Positions 44,171-56,892 are shown, counted from the first letter of the stretch. The stretch is 64,000 bases of DNA from Ypsolopha sequella (GCA_934047225.1 OW204001.1:8788201-8852200), one strand, 5' to 3'. Notes: generated from the letters alone by a model not told the origin. A program made the numbers and translations.

Positions 44171-44644
44171 TTCGCACTTTAACGGTTTTATTTTTACTAC
44201 TTGCTCTATTTTCGGAAATAAATTTATACATTTTTTTACACTTTTTACCATCTAGGGTTACGATGTAGAATTTTTCGTGGTAGATGTCTTTAATGCAAAG
44301 CAGCATACCACCAACGTCATCTAGTGTCATACAAATTTATAGATGCAGCTGGAAACATACATTTTGTATAGACTTTGTATGGAAATATTAAATTACCAAC
44401 CGCAAATAACATTTTTATATTTTTTTGTTGCAATGTACACTTAACACTAACCGCATGCAAAATTTCAAGTTTGTAGGCTTGCTAGAACACCTTTAGACTT
44501 TTGATGATGTGTCAGTCAGTCAGTGACAATATAAGGGAACTTTGACTTGAGATATTTCGTAATAAAATATAGGTACAAAGTTGTAATTTGGAGTCAGAAG
44601 TAAGATTAGTAAGTACTCTTGTTAACTGAAATTTCAGACTTCTA

Positions 44645-44760
44645 GCTTTACCCACAATGAAGATACAGGGGGGTTGAAAGTGCCGTGAGTTGCTTCGAGA
44701 AAAGGATGGTACGGCCGTTCCGCGAGACTCGGCGGGGGCACTGCCGTGCCCCCAGATATC
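44645..44760. other. GC-rich segment with a GGGGGCAC/GTGCCCCC hairpin
   Basis: GGGGGCAC, a 4-base TGCC loop and GTGCCCCC form a perfect short hairpin at about 44734-44753. A GC-rich stretch (GTACGGCCGTTCCGCGAGAC) precedes it. No gene is seen. It could be the end of an old repeat. Confidence 0.4.
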
Positions 44761-45676
44761 AAAAATGTTGAATTAAAAAAAGTTATATATGTATTTGTAT
44801 ATGCATTTGTGTGGTATATTTATGTCAAAACTACTTATAGGTTTGAAATAACTTATTATTATACAAGTTAATGCACCCAAGACCCAAGGTTGTCTGGATG
44901 TCTTATAGGAAGTCCTATTAGAAGTCCGCTCTTGCCTTTTATGTAACCTTTGTATATATCTCATCTTCTTATTTTTGTGCAATTAAGTGTTCATTCATTC
45001 ATTTGTAGCAGTGTGATCCCATCGCCGCGATTCGGACACAAATATTTTCATGCTTTTAGGTTGCATCACAGTGTTGGCTTTCACCGTTTAGCAAGTTATG
45101 AAATACTATTCACACAAACTTCGAAAAAACTTATTTGTGTATATAACTGATTGAAATAGACTTTACTTTGCGGAAGTCTATCAGGAACTTATGGTTATAT
45201 TCATTAATTACAATATTCCGCTAAACATAACTATGCTATTCAAAATGCAGACTCCAGCACCACGAGCATAAAATAAAGCAATCTTAGATAAAAAACAAGG
45301 TAACTTATCAATCAGATAAGTCATTGATCAATCAATCAATACATATCATAAGAGAGTAGAACCCAGTGTGTCTGTACATTGAAGAAAAGTAATAAAAATA
45401 GAAACGGGGTGACTAAAGAAGAGTAAATATAGACCTCAGCGTTTTTTAGAATACTTGTCTGTGTGTCTGTTTGTTCATCTCCGAAACCACCGAATGGATT
45501 TGGATGCGGTTTTTTATTATCATTGTAGTGACCCTGTTCAACATACAGGCTACAAGGGGTGTAAATAAAATAACGCTTAAACTGAAAACGGGACAGAGTT
45601 GAGAAAACGCGGGTGTAGTTGCGGGCAAAAGGCTATATAATACATAGTGTTGATGAGTGCGTTCGTAAAATATGGT

Positions 45677-46325
45677 GACCAGGATCTGATGCTGGGACTG
45701 GAAGGTGGACACGGGATCTTTTCAACTGGCAACAACAGACCCTAGGTGTTTCCATCCATCAGCCTAGTTCGTCCACTGCTGGACATAAGCCTTTCCAGGA
45801 CTTTGACACTCCCGGCAAGCATCCTGGAAGAATTGCCCATACTCACGCACGCTGGGCAGGCGGGTTGGTGAGCGCGATGCCGGAACTCTCGCACCAGTGA
45901 CACCGCTGCCCGTCACCAGTCTGTTCCATATAAGGCTCGGCTATTAGGGATGGATATACCGCCATCCATCGGTCCCAGGCATGGTGGACCTTCTGGTTTT
46001 TTGCCTGTGAGCTGTCCTCTTACTCTCCCCCGAATTACTTGGGGTCTCCAAGTATGATGGTGGTACCTCCACAGTCGAGCCCGGCATCAACTCTACCACC
46101 TTGGAGTTTGGGTTTATTTAATTGGTAAAACATGGAGACCAGGGTCTGATGATGAAACTGGAAGGTATATACGCGATCACATCAACGGAAAACCGCAGAC
46201 TCTTCGATTTTAGGCTTATTACCTTGTAATTGATTAGTACCTTGGTAGAACTTAGTGGCCAGAGTCTGATAATGGCACTGGAAGGTGAATACGGCTACTC
46301 TTAAATGGATAATTGAGGATTTTCG
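45677..46325. repeat. Three copies of a ~75-bp motif, split by a SINE
   Basis: GACCAGGATCTGATGCTGGG (45677), GACCAGGGTCTGATGATGAA (46137) and GCCAGAGTCTGATAATGGCA (46259) are each followed by ACTGGAAGGT and a GATC- or ATTT-rich end. The SINE-like repeat at 45752-45938 lies between the first two. Confidence 0.6.
45752..45938 (-). mobile_element. SINE-like repeat with RTE-type tail, copy 2
   Basis: Reverse complement of the unit at 9367: CCATCCATCAGCCTAGTTCG at the tail side and GACACCGCTGCCCGTCACCA at the head side. Confidence 0.75.
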
Positions 46326-46509
46326 TAAACTTTGGGTTGTGGAAAAAATCGTGTTCCTTTGTCACGAAAATCTAATCAACGCGGGCGGAGCCGCGGGAAA
46401 AGCTAGCATATACATAAGTTCATTGGGATTCCAACCCTGAACTCAAGTTTGAGATTACAAACTAACTGAAGGCCACATCCTCTCTTATTTCTAAATATTA
46501 TTATTATTT

Positions 46510-46720
46510 ACTAGCTTTTGCCCGTGGCTCCGCCCGCGTGATATTCGGTTTAACGTGGGAACAGTGTTTTTTTTTTTTTGGGATAAAATGTAGCCTATGT
46601 GTTAATTCAGCTATCTCCACTCCAAATTTCATTCAAATCTGTCCTGTTGTTTCAGCGTGAAGAAGTAACAAACATACTAACTCACACACATAAACTTTCG
46701 CATTTATAATGTTATTGGGA
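46510..46720 (+). repeat. Common arthropod/lepidopteran repeat (CTAGCTTTTGCCCG family)
   Basis: ACTAGCTTTTGCCCGTGGCT, GGGATAAAATGTAGCCTATG, TCCAAATTTCATTCAAATC, ACTTTCGCATTTATAATGTT: the full length of a familiar repeat. An inverted fragment (GCGGGCGGAGCCGCGGGAAA) lies at 46381-46406. Confidence 0.75.
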
Positions 46721-48190
46721 TCGGATTTATTGAAGTCTATGGCATTTATTAAAACGCAAGTTTAATTTGGTAGGTCGTATATTTGTATAATATACAAGTT
46801 TTAAATTTAGGTATATTAACATTTTATTGATTTTCACTCAATTTACTAATCTTTCCTATTATTATTATGTATCCCCCTTTTAATTTTTTTACGATCCAAA
46901 GGTTGGCAAAAGAAATCGCTTCAAGCAATTAGTCTACCTTTGTACAAAACTATGTTTTCAAAACTCTGTTGTTTTTCTTTATCCATGTCTTTTGTTTACA
47001 ATATAGTGTCCATTCATTATTTCTTCTAAGCCTACGTTGCACACATTATGTATAGTCATGTGGGTATATATATATTAATCGTCCTGACAGCTAGTAAACA
47101 CTGTTAATGCTGAGTAAACAGAGCATTAATTAGTACAAATAATTGCTTGATTTAACCCGTTAATTATCGTCAGTGCAATGTTGATTTTATCATGCATGTA
47201 ACTAAATAGGTATTTGGCTTTGGATTGTTTAATCAATTACTACGGTTTGTTTCAGCTATTTATATAATAGATATGAAAATACCGTGGTCCGTGAACGTTT
47301 ATACCCTTATAATTTACAAGCTTTATCCCGCGTGGAAGTGTCTTTCAATAAAAACTATTATCGATAGTTTTTGGCTTCGCAGTTATTATTTCGTTTTTAT
47401 TAAGATTATTAAGATATCTTATTCATTAACATCGTAGGTTTTCTGATTCTTTTTTAATTTTTAACAATATTGCTTTAGGTTAACCTGTCATAATATTTAT
47501 TATAGTAGTACATAGTAAATTTAAAAAAATGGAAAAAAAAAATAAAAAAAATATCAACAACTCTTATAACCTATAGGTTGACCAAGGTCACTACGTCATA
47601 ATAAAGAAAACCGCAGCTAAATCCGTTGAGTGCGGTTCTCAAATTAAAAGGGAACAAAAGACAAAAAATTTCAAAATTTTGTCCTTTTTCTTCTCTATAC
47701 AATTATAATAACCAATGAACGTAAAAAAGATAGAAGTCTGATTGGAGCCGAAAAATGACTTCACGATAAAGTGTGTTGAACATAATTTTGTATGGCGACG
47801 ACTCCAATAGCTTCCATTGTGTCTTAGAGTCGGCCAATCACGGCTGGCCTAGTGTCGAATCACAACACTACGAACCAATCATGAGCCTTTTGCCCTTTTA
47901 AAACTCTGGTACCATTTTCGAATGAAACTATGTTAGTAATTCATTTAAAATTTCATTTCAATGTACATATACTTTTTTTTACAACTTTATTATATAGTAT
48001 TTTCGGAATAGCATCTAGCATATATTATTTAATAAACTTCCCAACTCTCTAAGAGAAATTTAAAACATTAATGTTCAAAAAATGAGACTGATCAAATATA
48101 AATTAAAACATTTTCTAGCAGCAAAACTTATTACTCGATAGAGGAGTATTTGATTGATGTTTGTTAACAACTTTTACGAATATGATTGAT
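46721..48190. other. No gene recognised
   Basis: AT-rich. A 70-codon open frame at 47225-47437 has no recognisable domain. Includes poly(A)-like runs at 47535-47560. Confidence 0.5.
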
Positions 48191-48193
48191 TGA

Positions 48194-48727
48194 CAGGGAT
48201 AGGATAATCGGATCGATATATACCTAAAGTTGGAAAAATACTTGAAAAAGTTTGTAGGTGTGGAGTCGGCTTCTTGAAATATTATTTATTTTGATAGTAA
48301 ACATTATGGAAATTACGGCATTGCTTAAAACGTTACGATGATCTACCTAATACTCAATAGATGTTACCGTTAATGTATATTATTCAGAAATTGCATACAA
48401 CTCCTAGGAAATTTATAAAATGCCAAGCTGATTTATCTATTTATTTTATTTTTGATCGGCCTTCTGTTTTGCCTTTTGCTCTGTTCGGCCTAAATAAGCT
48501 TGGCATGTAATAAATTTCCTAGGAATTGTATAAAATCCCTGTTTATTTTTAATTCCCGTACCGGTAACATATCTATTAAGTAATACGTTATCGTAACGTT
48601 TTAAGTAATTCCGTAATTCCTAGATTTTTACTATCAAGATAATATTATAAGAAGCCGACTCCACACCTACAAACGTTCTCAGTTTTTCCAACTTTAGGTA
48701 TATATCGATCCGATTAACTTATCTCTG
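48194..48727. mobile_element. Fold-back element, ~230-bp arms, probable hAT
   Basis: Begins CAGGGATAGGATAATCGGAT and ends with the inverse of CAGAGATAAGTTAATCGGAT. The arms continue through GGTATATATCGATCC, AAGCCGACTCCACACCTACA and CCTAGGAAATTTATA. The flanks TTGATTGA and TTGATTAC agree at six of eight positions, as an aged 8-bp duplication would. Non-coding. Confidence 0.8.
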
Positions 48728-49739
48728 TTGATTACTTATGAAAAATTAATGTATTTATTTATTTCTACCTTGACATAATTTTATTTCAATACTGTATAAT
48801 TTTCTGTAGCAATTCAGTATTCAGTATTCCTTTATTGCCCTCATGTTGTAAATTGTACAATACAGTACAGGTCTTAAATAACATTTTTTCGTAATAAACA
48901 TGAACCCTGACAGGGCATAGCAATTTCTTAAATTTAAATTATAACAATATTCAACTTTGCCTTAGTCTAGGAGATACGTTATTTAAATCTTTATATTTAT
49001 TTATTACTAATCACAATTTTTCATCTTTCCGACAGAATAATTGAATTTTTATATTTGAATTCTACAGTAATAATAATCAATAAATTCAGTCTTGCAAAAA
49101 TTCGTAGATGGAGTAATAAATAAAAAATTTTTAGAAGGTCGAGTTTTAACTGATGTATATTTGATTCATCTTTGGTTGCTGTTACAATTTGTTTTTTTAT
49201 AATTTTGGTATGGATTTTTACATACATTGCAAAGGGACTTGCAATGTATATTTTTGTATGCCAAATGGCAAAGCATATATCTAAACAAATAAATATATTC
49301 TGATTCTGATTAGTATAAATATAGAAGATAAGTTCACAGGGATACACACTTAAACTTGGTTAAACGTTAAATTCAATAGTCGTCAAGTAAGCTTCTTTCT
49401 GACTAAAAGCTTTGACTTTTACTATGGAAGCCGGAGGTTTTGCTAAATTTAAAATTTAAATTTCATTATTTTGTTCCGCAGCTATTTATATTAATAAACT
49501 TGTCAACTTTTGTCAGGCAGATATTATCCCTAAACTGTTGAGCGCCGACGTTGCATACCAGCAGCGAAGGTGTTAATTAATTGAAGACATTCCTCAACTA
49601 TTATTGAAATTGAGATACAAACGGCTTTTCGCTGTTGAGATGTATGAATGGGTCGTTAAAATCAAACTAGCTATGTATGTATCTTTTTATTATACTCATA
49701 CCTAGGTAAATACAAAATCTGGAAAGTAAGTTTAAAAAT

Positions 49740-50035
49740 ATCCGTCAGAGATCGAAGGTGACCAACATAGCCTGCCGAATCAATAAGTTGAAGTGGCAGT
49801 GGACTGGCCATATTTGTCGCCGATGTGATGACCGTTGGGGCCGTAAGGCATTGGAAAGGAGACCACGTACAGCAAAGCGTAGCGTAGGCCGCCTTCGCGC
49901 CCGCTGGACTGACAATCAGGACGTTGCGGGTGGCGGCTGGATGAGGATGACTGAGGACTGCCAAGAATGGCGTAATATGGGGTAGGCCTATGTCCAGCAG
50001 TAGACGAATACGGGCTGATGGATGGATGGAAGTTT
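49740..50035 (+). pseudogene. RTE-like LINE C-terminal fragment with GATG tail
   Basis: The frame includes RINKLKWQWTGHICRRCDDR, WGRKALERRPRTAKRSVGR and RARWTDN, the well-known C-terminal block of RTE-type LINE polyproteins. It is followed by the usual end (GCCTATGTCCAGCAGTAGAC) and a GATGGATGGATGG tail. The polymerase domain is missing (5'-truncated). Confidence 0.85.
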
Positions 50036-50442
50036 AAAAATAAATAAAAATATATGTACTGTACTTATGTCTTAACTGCTTAAAGTGCATGCTTCTAGCT
50101 AGATATATGAAAATAATAAAAATTTAGTAAAATAATAATAATTAATTATTTTAAATTAAGTTAATTATCCATATCTGTTACAAATTAATATTGATTATAT
50201 AAATATGTGGATTACTAAATTTTAATTTCAATATTCAACGCTTTTAAGTTTGTGTGCCTATTCATTTACAACGTAATTAATAAAATAACAAAGTTTTGCC
50301 AGAAAACCATGTTCACGAAATGCCATAAATCACATTTATTTATTATCTTTAAAACAAAAATCAGAAAAATCGTCTTAGGTTGTGCGTTTCGTAGCGGACG
50401 TTTTTAAAACGTTTTTGTGCGTTTTTTAAAATACAGCGGCGT

Positions 50443-50505
50443 GGCGGTAGCTCAGGCGGTAGAGCGTTGGCCTCCAGTGAGCCTATTATGTATCTCTAGT
50501 TGCCA
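50443..50505 (+). repeat. SINE tRNA-like head fragment
   Basis: GGCGTGGCGGTAGCTCAGGC and GGTAGAGCGTTGGCCTCCAG resemble the A-box part of lepidopteran tRNA-derived SINEs. The B-box half is absent. Confidence 0.5.
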
Positions 50506-51136
50506 ACTGGACTGGGTGCCTATATATACGCATAAATAGGTATATATAAAACCTTATAAAAGCTCAAGTTCATCTAAATACACACATATATACATACGAA
50601 TACGTCTGCAAAATGAACATCAAATTTGTATTTCTCTAGAGTTCTCAAAGTGCAACGAACGAGTCGACAAAGTTGGCCTCCGTCCGCACAACGTGACACC
50701 TTGTGATCATGCCAATAGACAGCCTTCACACTTCAATTTGAAATCACACTTATCTTCACTTACGTAAGGCTGATAATGCAAGTTTGATGGTAGTACTCAA
50801 GATCTATGAGGACTTTTTGTCGGAAAATAAAGGTGTTGCTAGGAGCCGCGCGGTCATACTTAATGGCTGACCCGAGTTGAGTGTGTGATTTATAGAGCGT
50901 CGCCTTAGAGTGAAAACTTCGGATGGCAAATTATACAAATATTTTTTTATTGTTTTGTCCTTACGTCCTTACTCTAAGACGACGATCGGCGCCTTAGAGT
51001 ACAAACCTCAGATGGCAAAATTTATAATTATTCCTCGTATCAAATTTATCACACATAACGCCCTTACGAGGTTTTCACTCTAAGCTAAGACGATGATAAC
51101 AAAAAATTAGGGACTGAATTTTTACGAATATATTTT

Positions 51137-51857
51137 TTAGATATTCTGTAGTACCTAAAAGGTACAAAAGGAACCTTTATGGTGAGACTCCGTTGTCCGT
51201 CCGTCAGTCCGTATGTAACAGCCTTATAACTTTAGCATAATTAAAGATAAAGACTTGAAATTTGACAAAACAATAGCATTTACTTGTCGACATAACAAAC
51301 AAGGTGTAAAAATAAATATGAAACATTTGAAATTGTTCAAAATATTCCCAAAACAAGAAATCTTTAAAAACCACAAAAAATGTTTCGGGGACATTTATCT
51401 CCGAAACTGGTAAACCAAAAAATATGAAAAAAAATGACGATTATAGATCATAACTAGCCAATTACAGGAAAACTTAAGCAATATAAAAACATTTTTAACA
51501 CAAATGAGAAATATTAAAATAAAGTAAAATAAATACAAAAAAGTTTACAAAAATACAATATGGGTATCAAATTGTATTAAATTAAAAAAAGCTTATTGTA
51601 AAAATATATATTTTGGCTATATTTACATGCATATGTGTCGAGAAATCTTTGAAAAACCATAAAATATATGTCCCCGCCTTATCTCCAAAACTGGTGGACC
51701 GAAAAATGTGAAAAAAATCATGGTAATATGTGTTTACGTAAAAAATACAGGAAAAATATAGCGGCTGAAGAATTCACGAAAAAAATATATAAAATTAAAT
51801 TTTTCATCAAATGAGCCCTAGGTACGCGAGTCTGACCTCGCAATTGACCGGTTTTTT
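51137..51857 (+). repeat. Lepidopteran interspersed repeat, copy 6 (long subfamily)
   Basis: TAGTACCTAAAAGGTACAAA, GGTGAGACTCCGTTGTCCGT, TACGCGAGTCTGACCTCGCA. Colinear with 18676-19460. Confidence 0.75.
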
Positions 51858-52026
51858 AAACTCAAAAAACATATTGTGTCTTTTTGAGTATTTATAATTT
51901 GCATTGCCCATTGATTAATAAAAGGCTGCATTACAAAGAATATAAACTATAACATTACTCGGGCAGTAAATTGACTGTACAAAGGTTGCATACTCATTGG
52001 TGACTTGTATAAATAGATCTTATATC

Positions 52027-52409
52027 GAATGGGCGGAGGTAGGCATGTATTTATATATGTAACCTATTAGTATGTAGGATATATATAGGATGGGATTTGG
52101 TCGGCCGGCCGCCTGGATTCGTGCTGGGGGCTCGGTTGGTGATCATTGAACCTGTTCCTGGTCCCTGGCCGGGTCTCCGGTGTGGGTTCGGGTGGTTGAT
52201 TGGATTTCACCTTGTCTAATATATATTTTACGTATAATTTTAATCGTATATATATTGCTACATAAATTAAATAATCTAGTTCATGTACATTTATTATTTT
52301 ATTACATGTATTTTTATTATAAGATTAAATTTTGAGTTATGAAACGTGTATTTTATATACCTACTTTGCAAAATAAACAATTTGAATTTGAATTTGAATA
52401 TTTCTCAAT
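52027..52409 (+). mobile_element. 5'-truncated 3' end of the CR1-like LINE
   Basis: Reverse complement of 31329-31702, from CGAATGGGCGGAGGTAGGCA to the tail AATTTGAATTTGAATTTGAA. Uninterrupted at the position where the 21.7 kb copy carries a MITE. Confidence 0.85.
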
Positions 52410-52922
52410 TTTAAATTTCTAAACAAGGAAAACAACTTTGCGCTTAGTTACTGACGTTTAAGCTTAAGAATGTTTGACGGATAGTTCGATCGATTAACAC
52501 TCTCATAACCTTTAACACCTCTTGAGAGTGTCGTGACCAGTGACTCGCCGGTCGTGACGTATTTATATGTATCCGCATACAATTAAATGAATAAAAGTAT
52601 AGATTCCTACAAGTTCCTCCATTGTTGCTGTTAAACCTTCACTATAAACATGTTGCATAGTATACAGCTAAAACACTCCATAATATTAGTTTTTCCTAAA
52701 AAAAAAAACATACTTTATAAAGATACATTCCTCGGGTAAGAAAAAGCGTCATTTTTTATCAGGTACGAAATATACTAATGTAGACCCGCTACGTCGTAGT
52801 CGGGATGCTTTTATGCTTCGGGGATGCGTAGGTGTAAATATAATGACCTCGCGAATGATACTCGCACGAAATGCATCCCGATGCCTTGAAGTGAAGCTTT
52901 CATATGATAATAGGTTTTTATC

Positions 52923-53055
52923 ACGGGGATGGCGTAACACAAATTTTATACCAGCACCACTGTCGCCACTTTTTGGAATAACGTAGTATTACCTAGTTAG
53001 TAAACATACGCGGCGCACACATAGATTCACCCGTCTTCATACAGCCAAAATAACA
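52923..53055 (+). repeat. ~135-bp direct repeat, copy 1
   Basis: CACGGGGATGGCGTAACACA to CATACAGCCAAAATAACAC is almost identical to 56058-56193, with about ten differences. Non-coding. Confidence 0.85.
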
Positions 53056-53737
53056 CCGTATTTTTATGAAGCTTAGATGTAAAATACCAAACACGTCATG
53101 GCACTGTGCCAATGTGTGTAAAAAGCCAAGAACAGAGGCCGGCCGTACTATGATACAATTAGGTCAGTGTTGATAATGTTTGAAAAAATATAAATTTTTT
53201 TGTAATTTGTTTTTACAATAATACATTTTATAAAATTTTACAAAGATCGCCAAACTGCAATACAGTTTGTTGGCGAAGCGCTTATGTAATTCCGGGTATG
53301 TACTTATGTCTAACTAATGTAACTAGGAATACAGCAAAATCGCAATTTACAATCTACGAGTACATCTATCTACCTGTTTATACCTTGTTTATTATTTTAA
53401 TTTTAACAATATACTTTTGAGTTTTGGTTTAATAATATTCTAACTCAATGTGTGACACTCTTTATACCCTGCAATGGACAAAATACTGTCTAATTTTAAC
53501 GCTACTCGCTACATCGCTAAATATTTCATGGTAAGGTTGAAATTTTATTTACCGCGAGGTTTATTCTGTAAATATCACAGTAAATACATGTTTAAATTAC
53601 TTACGAGTGAAATGAAATTCCTTTGGATGTCTTATTTGCGTTATTTGAAGAGTTAGAAAAATTTTCCACGCTGCAATACACCAATTTTACAATATGTTTG
53701 TTCTAACGTGTCTTGACATATTGATCAAATCGGTGCA

Positions 53738-54110
53738 TTGCATAACTTCATAATTCCTGTTATTCAATAGCTTTTTCAATTATTTGTATTTTGTTTGAAA
53801 GTTGATTTCAAGGTTGTATATCTACGTATTAAATTTCGTTTTTATTTTCAGTTTGATTATAAATTGGAATGCATGGAATGGAATGCCATCCGTTTCCATG
53901 ATAAGATTCATAATCATTTTTTACAGCTGACACTTTTCACAAATAAATGTATGTTGCTGTTAGCTGAATGTTGTCTTATTCATACACAAAAGAAATTACA
54001 TAATTTTGATTTGTCATTCCTAAAAAAAGTGCAAAAATTTTAGTACTGAAAATTGAGTTTAATTCAAAATCTCTACAGAAAACGGCAATTTCATAGGTAA
54101 AGACCTAATA
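53738..54110 (+). repeat. ~370-bp direct repeat, copy 1
   Basis: TTCATAATTCCTGTTATTCA, GAAAGTTGATTTCAAGGTT, TTTCCATGATAAGATTC and AGTACTGAAAATTGAGTTT recur in order at 60006-60382. The 82-codon open frame here (53795-54043) is broken in the second copy and has no recognised domain. Confidence 0.85.
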
Positions 54111-54681
54111 TCAACAAAGACTTAGTTGTTCTTAAAATATTACCCTAAACAGCACATCAAAATCAATGCCCACCACAAATAACAAAATATACATTATACT
54201 TGTCCCCATCAAATCAAAACGTACATAAAAACCAAGGTCCATTTATCGTAATGTCTTCGTCGATCATCGAGATTGTTCCCGAGCCATCGCGTCGTGTCCA
54301 CTCATAACGCTAATTTCACAAGAGACTGGGCAGTGACGTCACACGCCCTCTCGACTCCAAGTTATGGGAAAAACTTGTTCAATCAGCGTAAGTAGTAGTT
54401 GCTGACTGTACATAGATGAAAGAAAGGGAATGGAGGTGGAACAGATTTGTTTTTTTTTTACAAAACGGAGCAAGCTGACAGTTCGTGATTGTGGGAAATG
54501 CACTTTTGTCAAACCATTTCACATTGTCGCGAACTTTTGAATGTTGCAATGTGAAATGACTCATGCAGCATAGGAGATAAAAACGCATTTACCACTATTA
54601 AAAAAAAATTTATATTAAAGAAAACTTTTTTGTTTTTCATTCAGTTTACATTATATATGTTTATATATTCTTTATATATTA

Positions 54682-54949
54682 TACAGGATGTAACAGAAAG
54701 GTGCAACCATACTTAAAGAGCTTATTCAGTCAATGTCATAGAATAAGTTTTACTATGGAACAAACACTGTATCTCGAAAAAAAAAAAAATTACTTTTTCA
54801 CAGAAAAATGCAATGCCGCTCGGCTGAAATGTATGGAAGGGCAGATTTTTTTTTGATATTTCAGGGTTGGCTCCATATTAAAAGTTGTTCTATACTATTG
54901 ACTGAATAAGCTCTTCAAATATGGTTACACCTTTCTGTTACACCCAGTA
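54682..54949. mobile_element. MITE family A, copy 4
   Basis: Ends TACAGGATGTAACAGAAAGG and the inverse, TA flanks, 268 bp, with the GCCGCTCGGCTGA core. Confidence 0.85.
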
Positions 54950-55353
54950 TAATGTAAACTATTACAAAAAAAATGTAGTCTTTTTATGAACGCCATAGCC
55001 CTCAGGTTTCATAGTAAGTAATTACTAAACGAATAATGTAAATTAAATTTCATGTCATACCTATCATATTGTATATGAGTAATGTTAATTTTCAAAGTAC
55101 TTTCACTGTAAAATTTAAACTTTTTTTTTTAATTCGTCGCAAGAAAATAGTAAAATTCGGCAGCTTACAAACGGCGTCGTCAGTTTCTAAACGCTTACTG
55201 TTTTAAAATTTGCGTCGTCGTGCGTCATTTCGTAGAATTCGGCATTTTATAATTTACCTAGGCATATCGTAATTCTGTTAGAACTATTGAGGGTTAAGCC
55301 TAGGCCAAACTAGTTCGTCCTAGTTTTTGACCTGTAACATATAAATAGATTAG

Positions 55354-55389
55354 ACTAATGACGACACCAAGTGGGTCAAAATATATATT
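55354..55389 (+). ncRNA. Minimal hammerhead-ribozyme-like motif 6 (decayed)
   Basis: CTAATGAC, then a hairpin (GACACC/GGGTC with a bulged A), then AAAATATATA. Both conserved boxes carry substitutions, but the stem still pairs with a sequence different from the other copies. Confidence 0.35.
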
Positions 55390-55614
55390 TATTTTTTATA
55401 AGTAATGCAAACAAGTTTATAATATGTCAGAATAAATGTAAAAACCATTTAATAATAAAAAATCGCTTATCGCAAATTGTTACTCGTATTATATGTTTCT
55501 ATTGCGAAAACCATCGCTTTGAATACTCTAATTATTATTAGAATGCATTTCAAACTAGAAACCAATCAGAAACAAATTTAAAAGCACAAATATTTTTGAA
55601 GAAATTCCTCAAGC

Positions 55615-55690
55615 TAAGATTTGAACCTGCGACCTCCTGCTTACATGACAGGCGCGCTACCGACTAAGCTACCGAGGTTCGTATCTGGAA
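55615..55690 (-). mobile_element. tRNA-derived SINE head
   Basis: Minus strand: CCTCGGTAGCTTAGTCGGTA and GGTCGCAGGTTCAAATCTTA give A- and B-box-like blocks and a nearly complete cloverleaf. The base before the would-be anticodon TGT is A rather than T and the acceptor stem is short. I therefore call it a SINE or tRNA relic rather than a working tRNA. Confidence 0.55.
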
Positions 55691-56057
55691 CAACGGGTTT
55701 TTCCACCATATCTGTACACCGAATTTTTGTAACTACTTGACATACCAGCTTGTAATACACATACTGAACGCTCACGAGGGCGTTATGTAATTTCACCTCT
55801 TTTCTCATTGTTACTCGTATATTACAACGGCATAAAAATAACGGTTAGTTTATTTGTAGCTTCTTGTTTCTTATTGAATTAAGCGCTTCCGTGAGCAAAA
55901 ATAGGAAAGACGAAGGAATAAAATAAATTAATATCCATCACTACGAGATGCAGTGACGCAAATTACGACAGTGCGAGATAGTATGTAGGTTCTATCGAGG
56001 AAAAATCCGCAGACCCACTTTTCGTCCGTATTGCAATGGTGATAAGAGCGAAAAGCA

Positions 56058-56193
56058 CGGGGATGGCGTGACATAAATTTTATACGAGCACAGCTGTCGT
56101 CACTTTTTGGAATAACGTAGTATTACCTAGTTAGTAAACATACGCGGCGAACACATAGATTCACCCGTCTTCATACAGCCAAAATTACACGAC
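56058..56193 (+). repeat. ~135-bp direct repeat, copy 2
   Basis: Near-identical to 52923-53055 (AATAACGTAGTATTACCTAG, TAGATTCACCCGTCTTCATA). Confidence 0.85.
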
Positions 56194-56892
56194 ATGAATA
56201 CTGTGATTGACTGTGATAAACTGATAACTGAGAAATTCATATCACAGTCCACACTTGGTACACCCACATTTTACCAATGATTATTACGTCCCAAACGTGA
56301 TGTATGGTGAGTTTTTCACCGTCCTTCAGGCAATAATCTACCAACAGCCGAACGTGCCTTCTGAAGCACACAGAACGAACACAGATTAAGGCGATATGTA
56401 AAAGTTTAATCGCCTTTGCTACCCCATAATATGCGAAAAAACCCTCAGTGCGAGAGGGACGGATTCGTGGAAAAGTAGCAAAAAGACGGTTTTTTATTTA
56501 TATAAAATGTACTAAAGTTGCTATCAAAATTTCGTTTAACCAGGTCCTACATAGAGATACTGTAAAACCCCATCTAATAAAATATAATTTCAGTCCATAT
56601 GTCATTCCAAATTGTCAAACCAGCAGAATTGGTGTCGAAAAAGACCTCATTTCAATAAATATTTCTATCGAGCCGAATTTCTCCGATCATGTTTCTGTTT
56701 AACAGATCCCTAGAAAAAGATTCCAAAAATAGAGTTTGGCAAGCGAGTCGTGGCACAAGAAAACGGCGGCAAATTTGAAAAATCTTAAGCAGACAACACT
56801 CAATATACCAGGATAAAACGGTTTTGATAATTGGTTATTTATGGACATTGTCTAAAATTATAAGAACTGCTTTTGTTCTTTTGTGGGTGCGT

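Noticed and set aside
55615..55690. Functional tRNA gene
   Set aside because: The fold is close, but the base before the anticodon is not T and the acceptor stem is weak. A SINE or relic is more likely.
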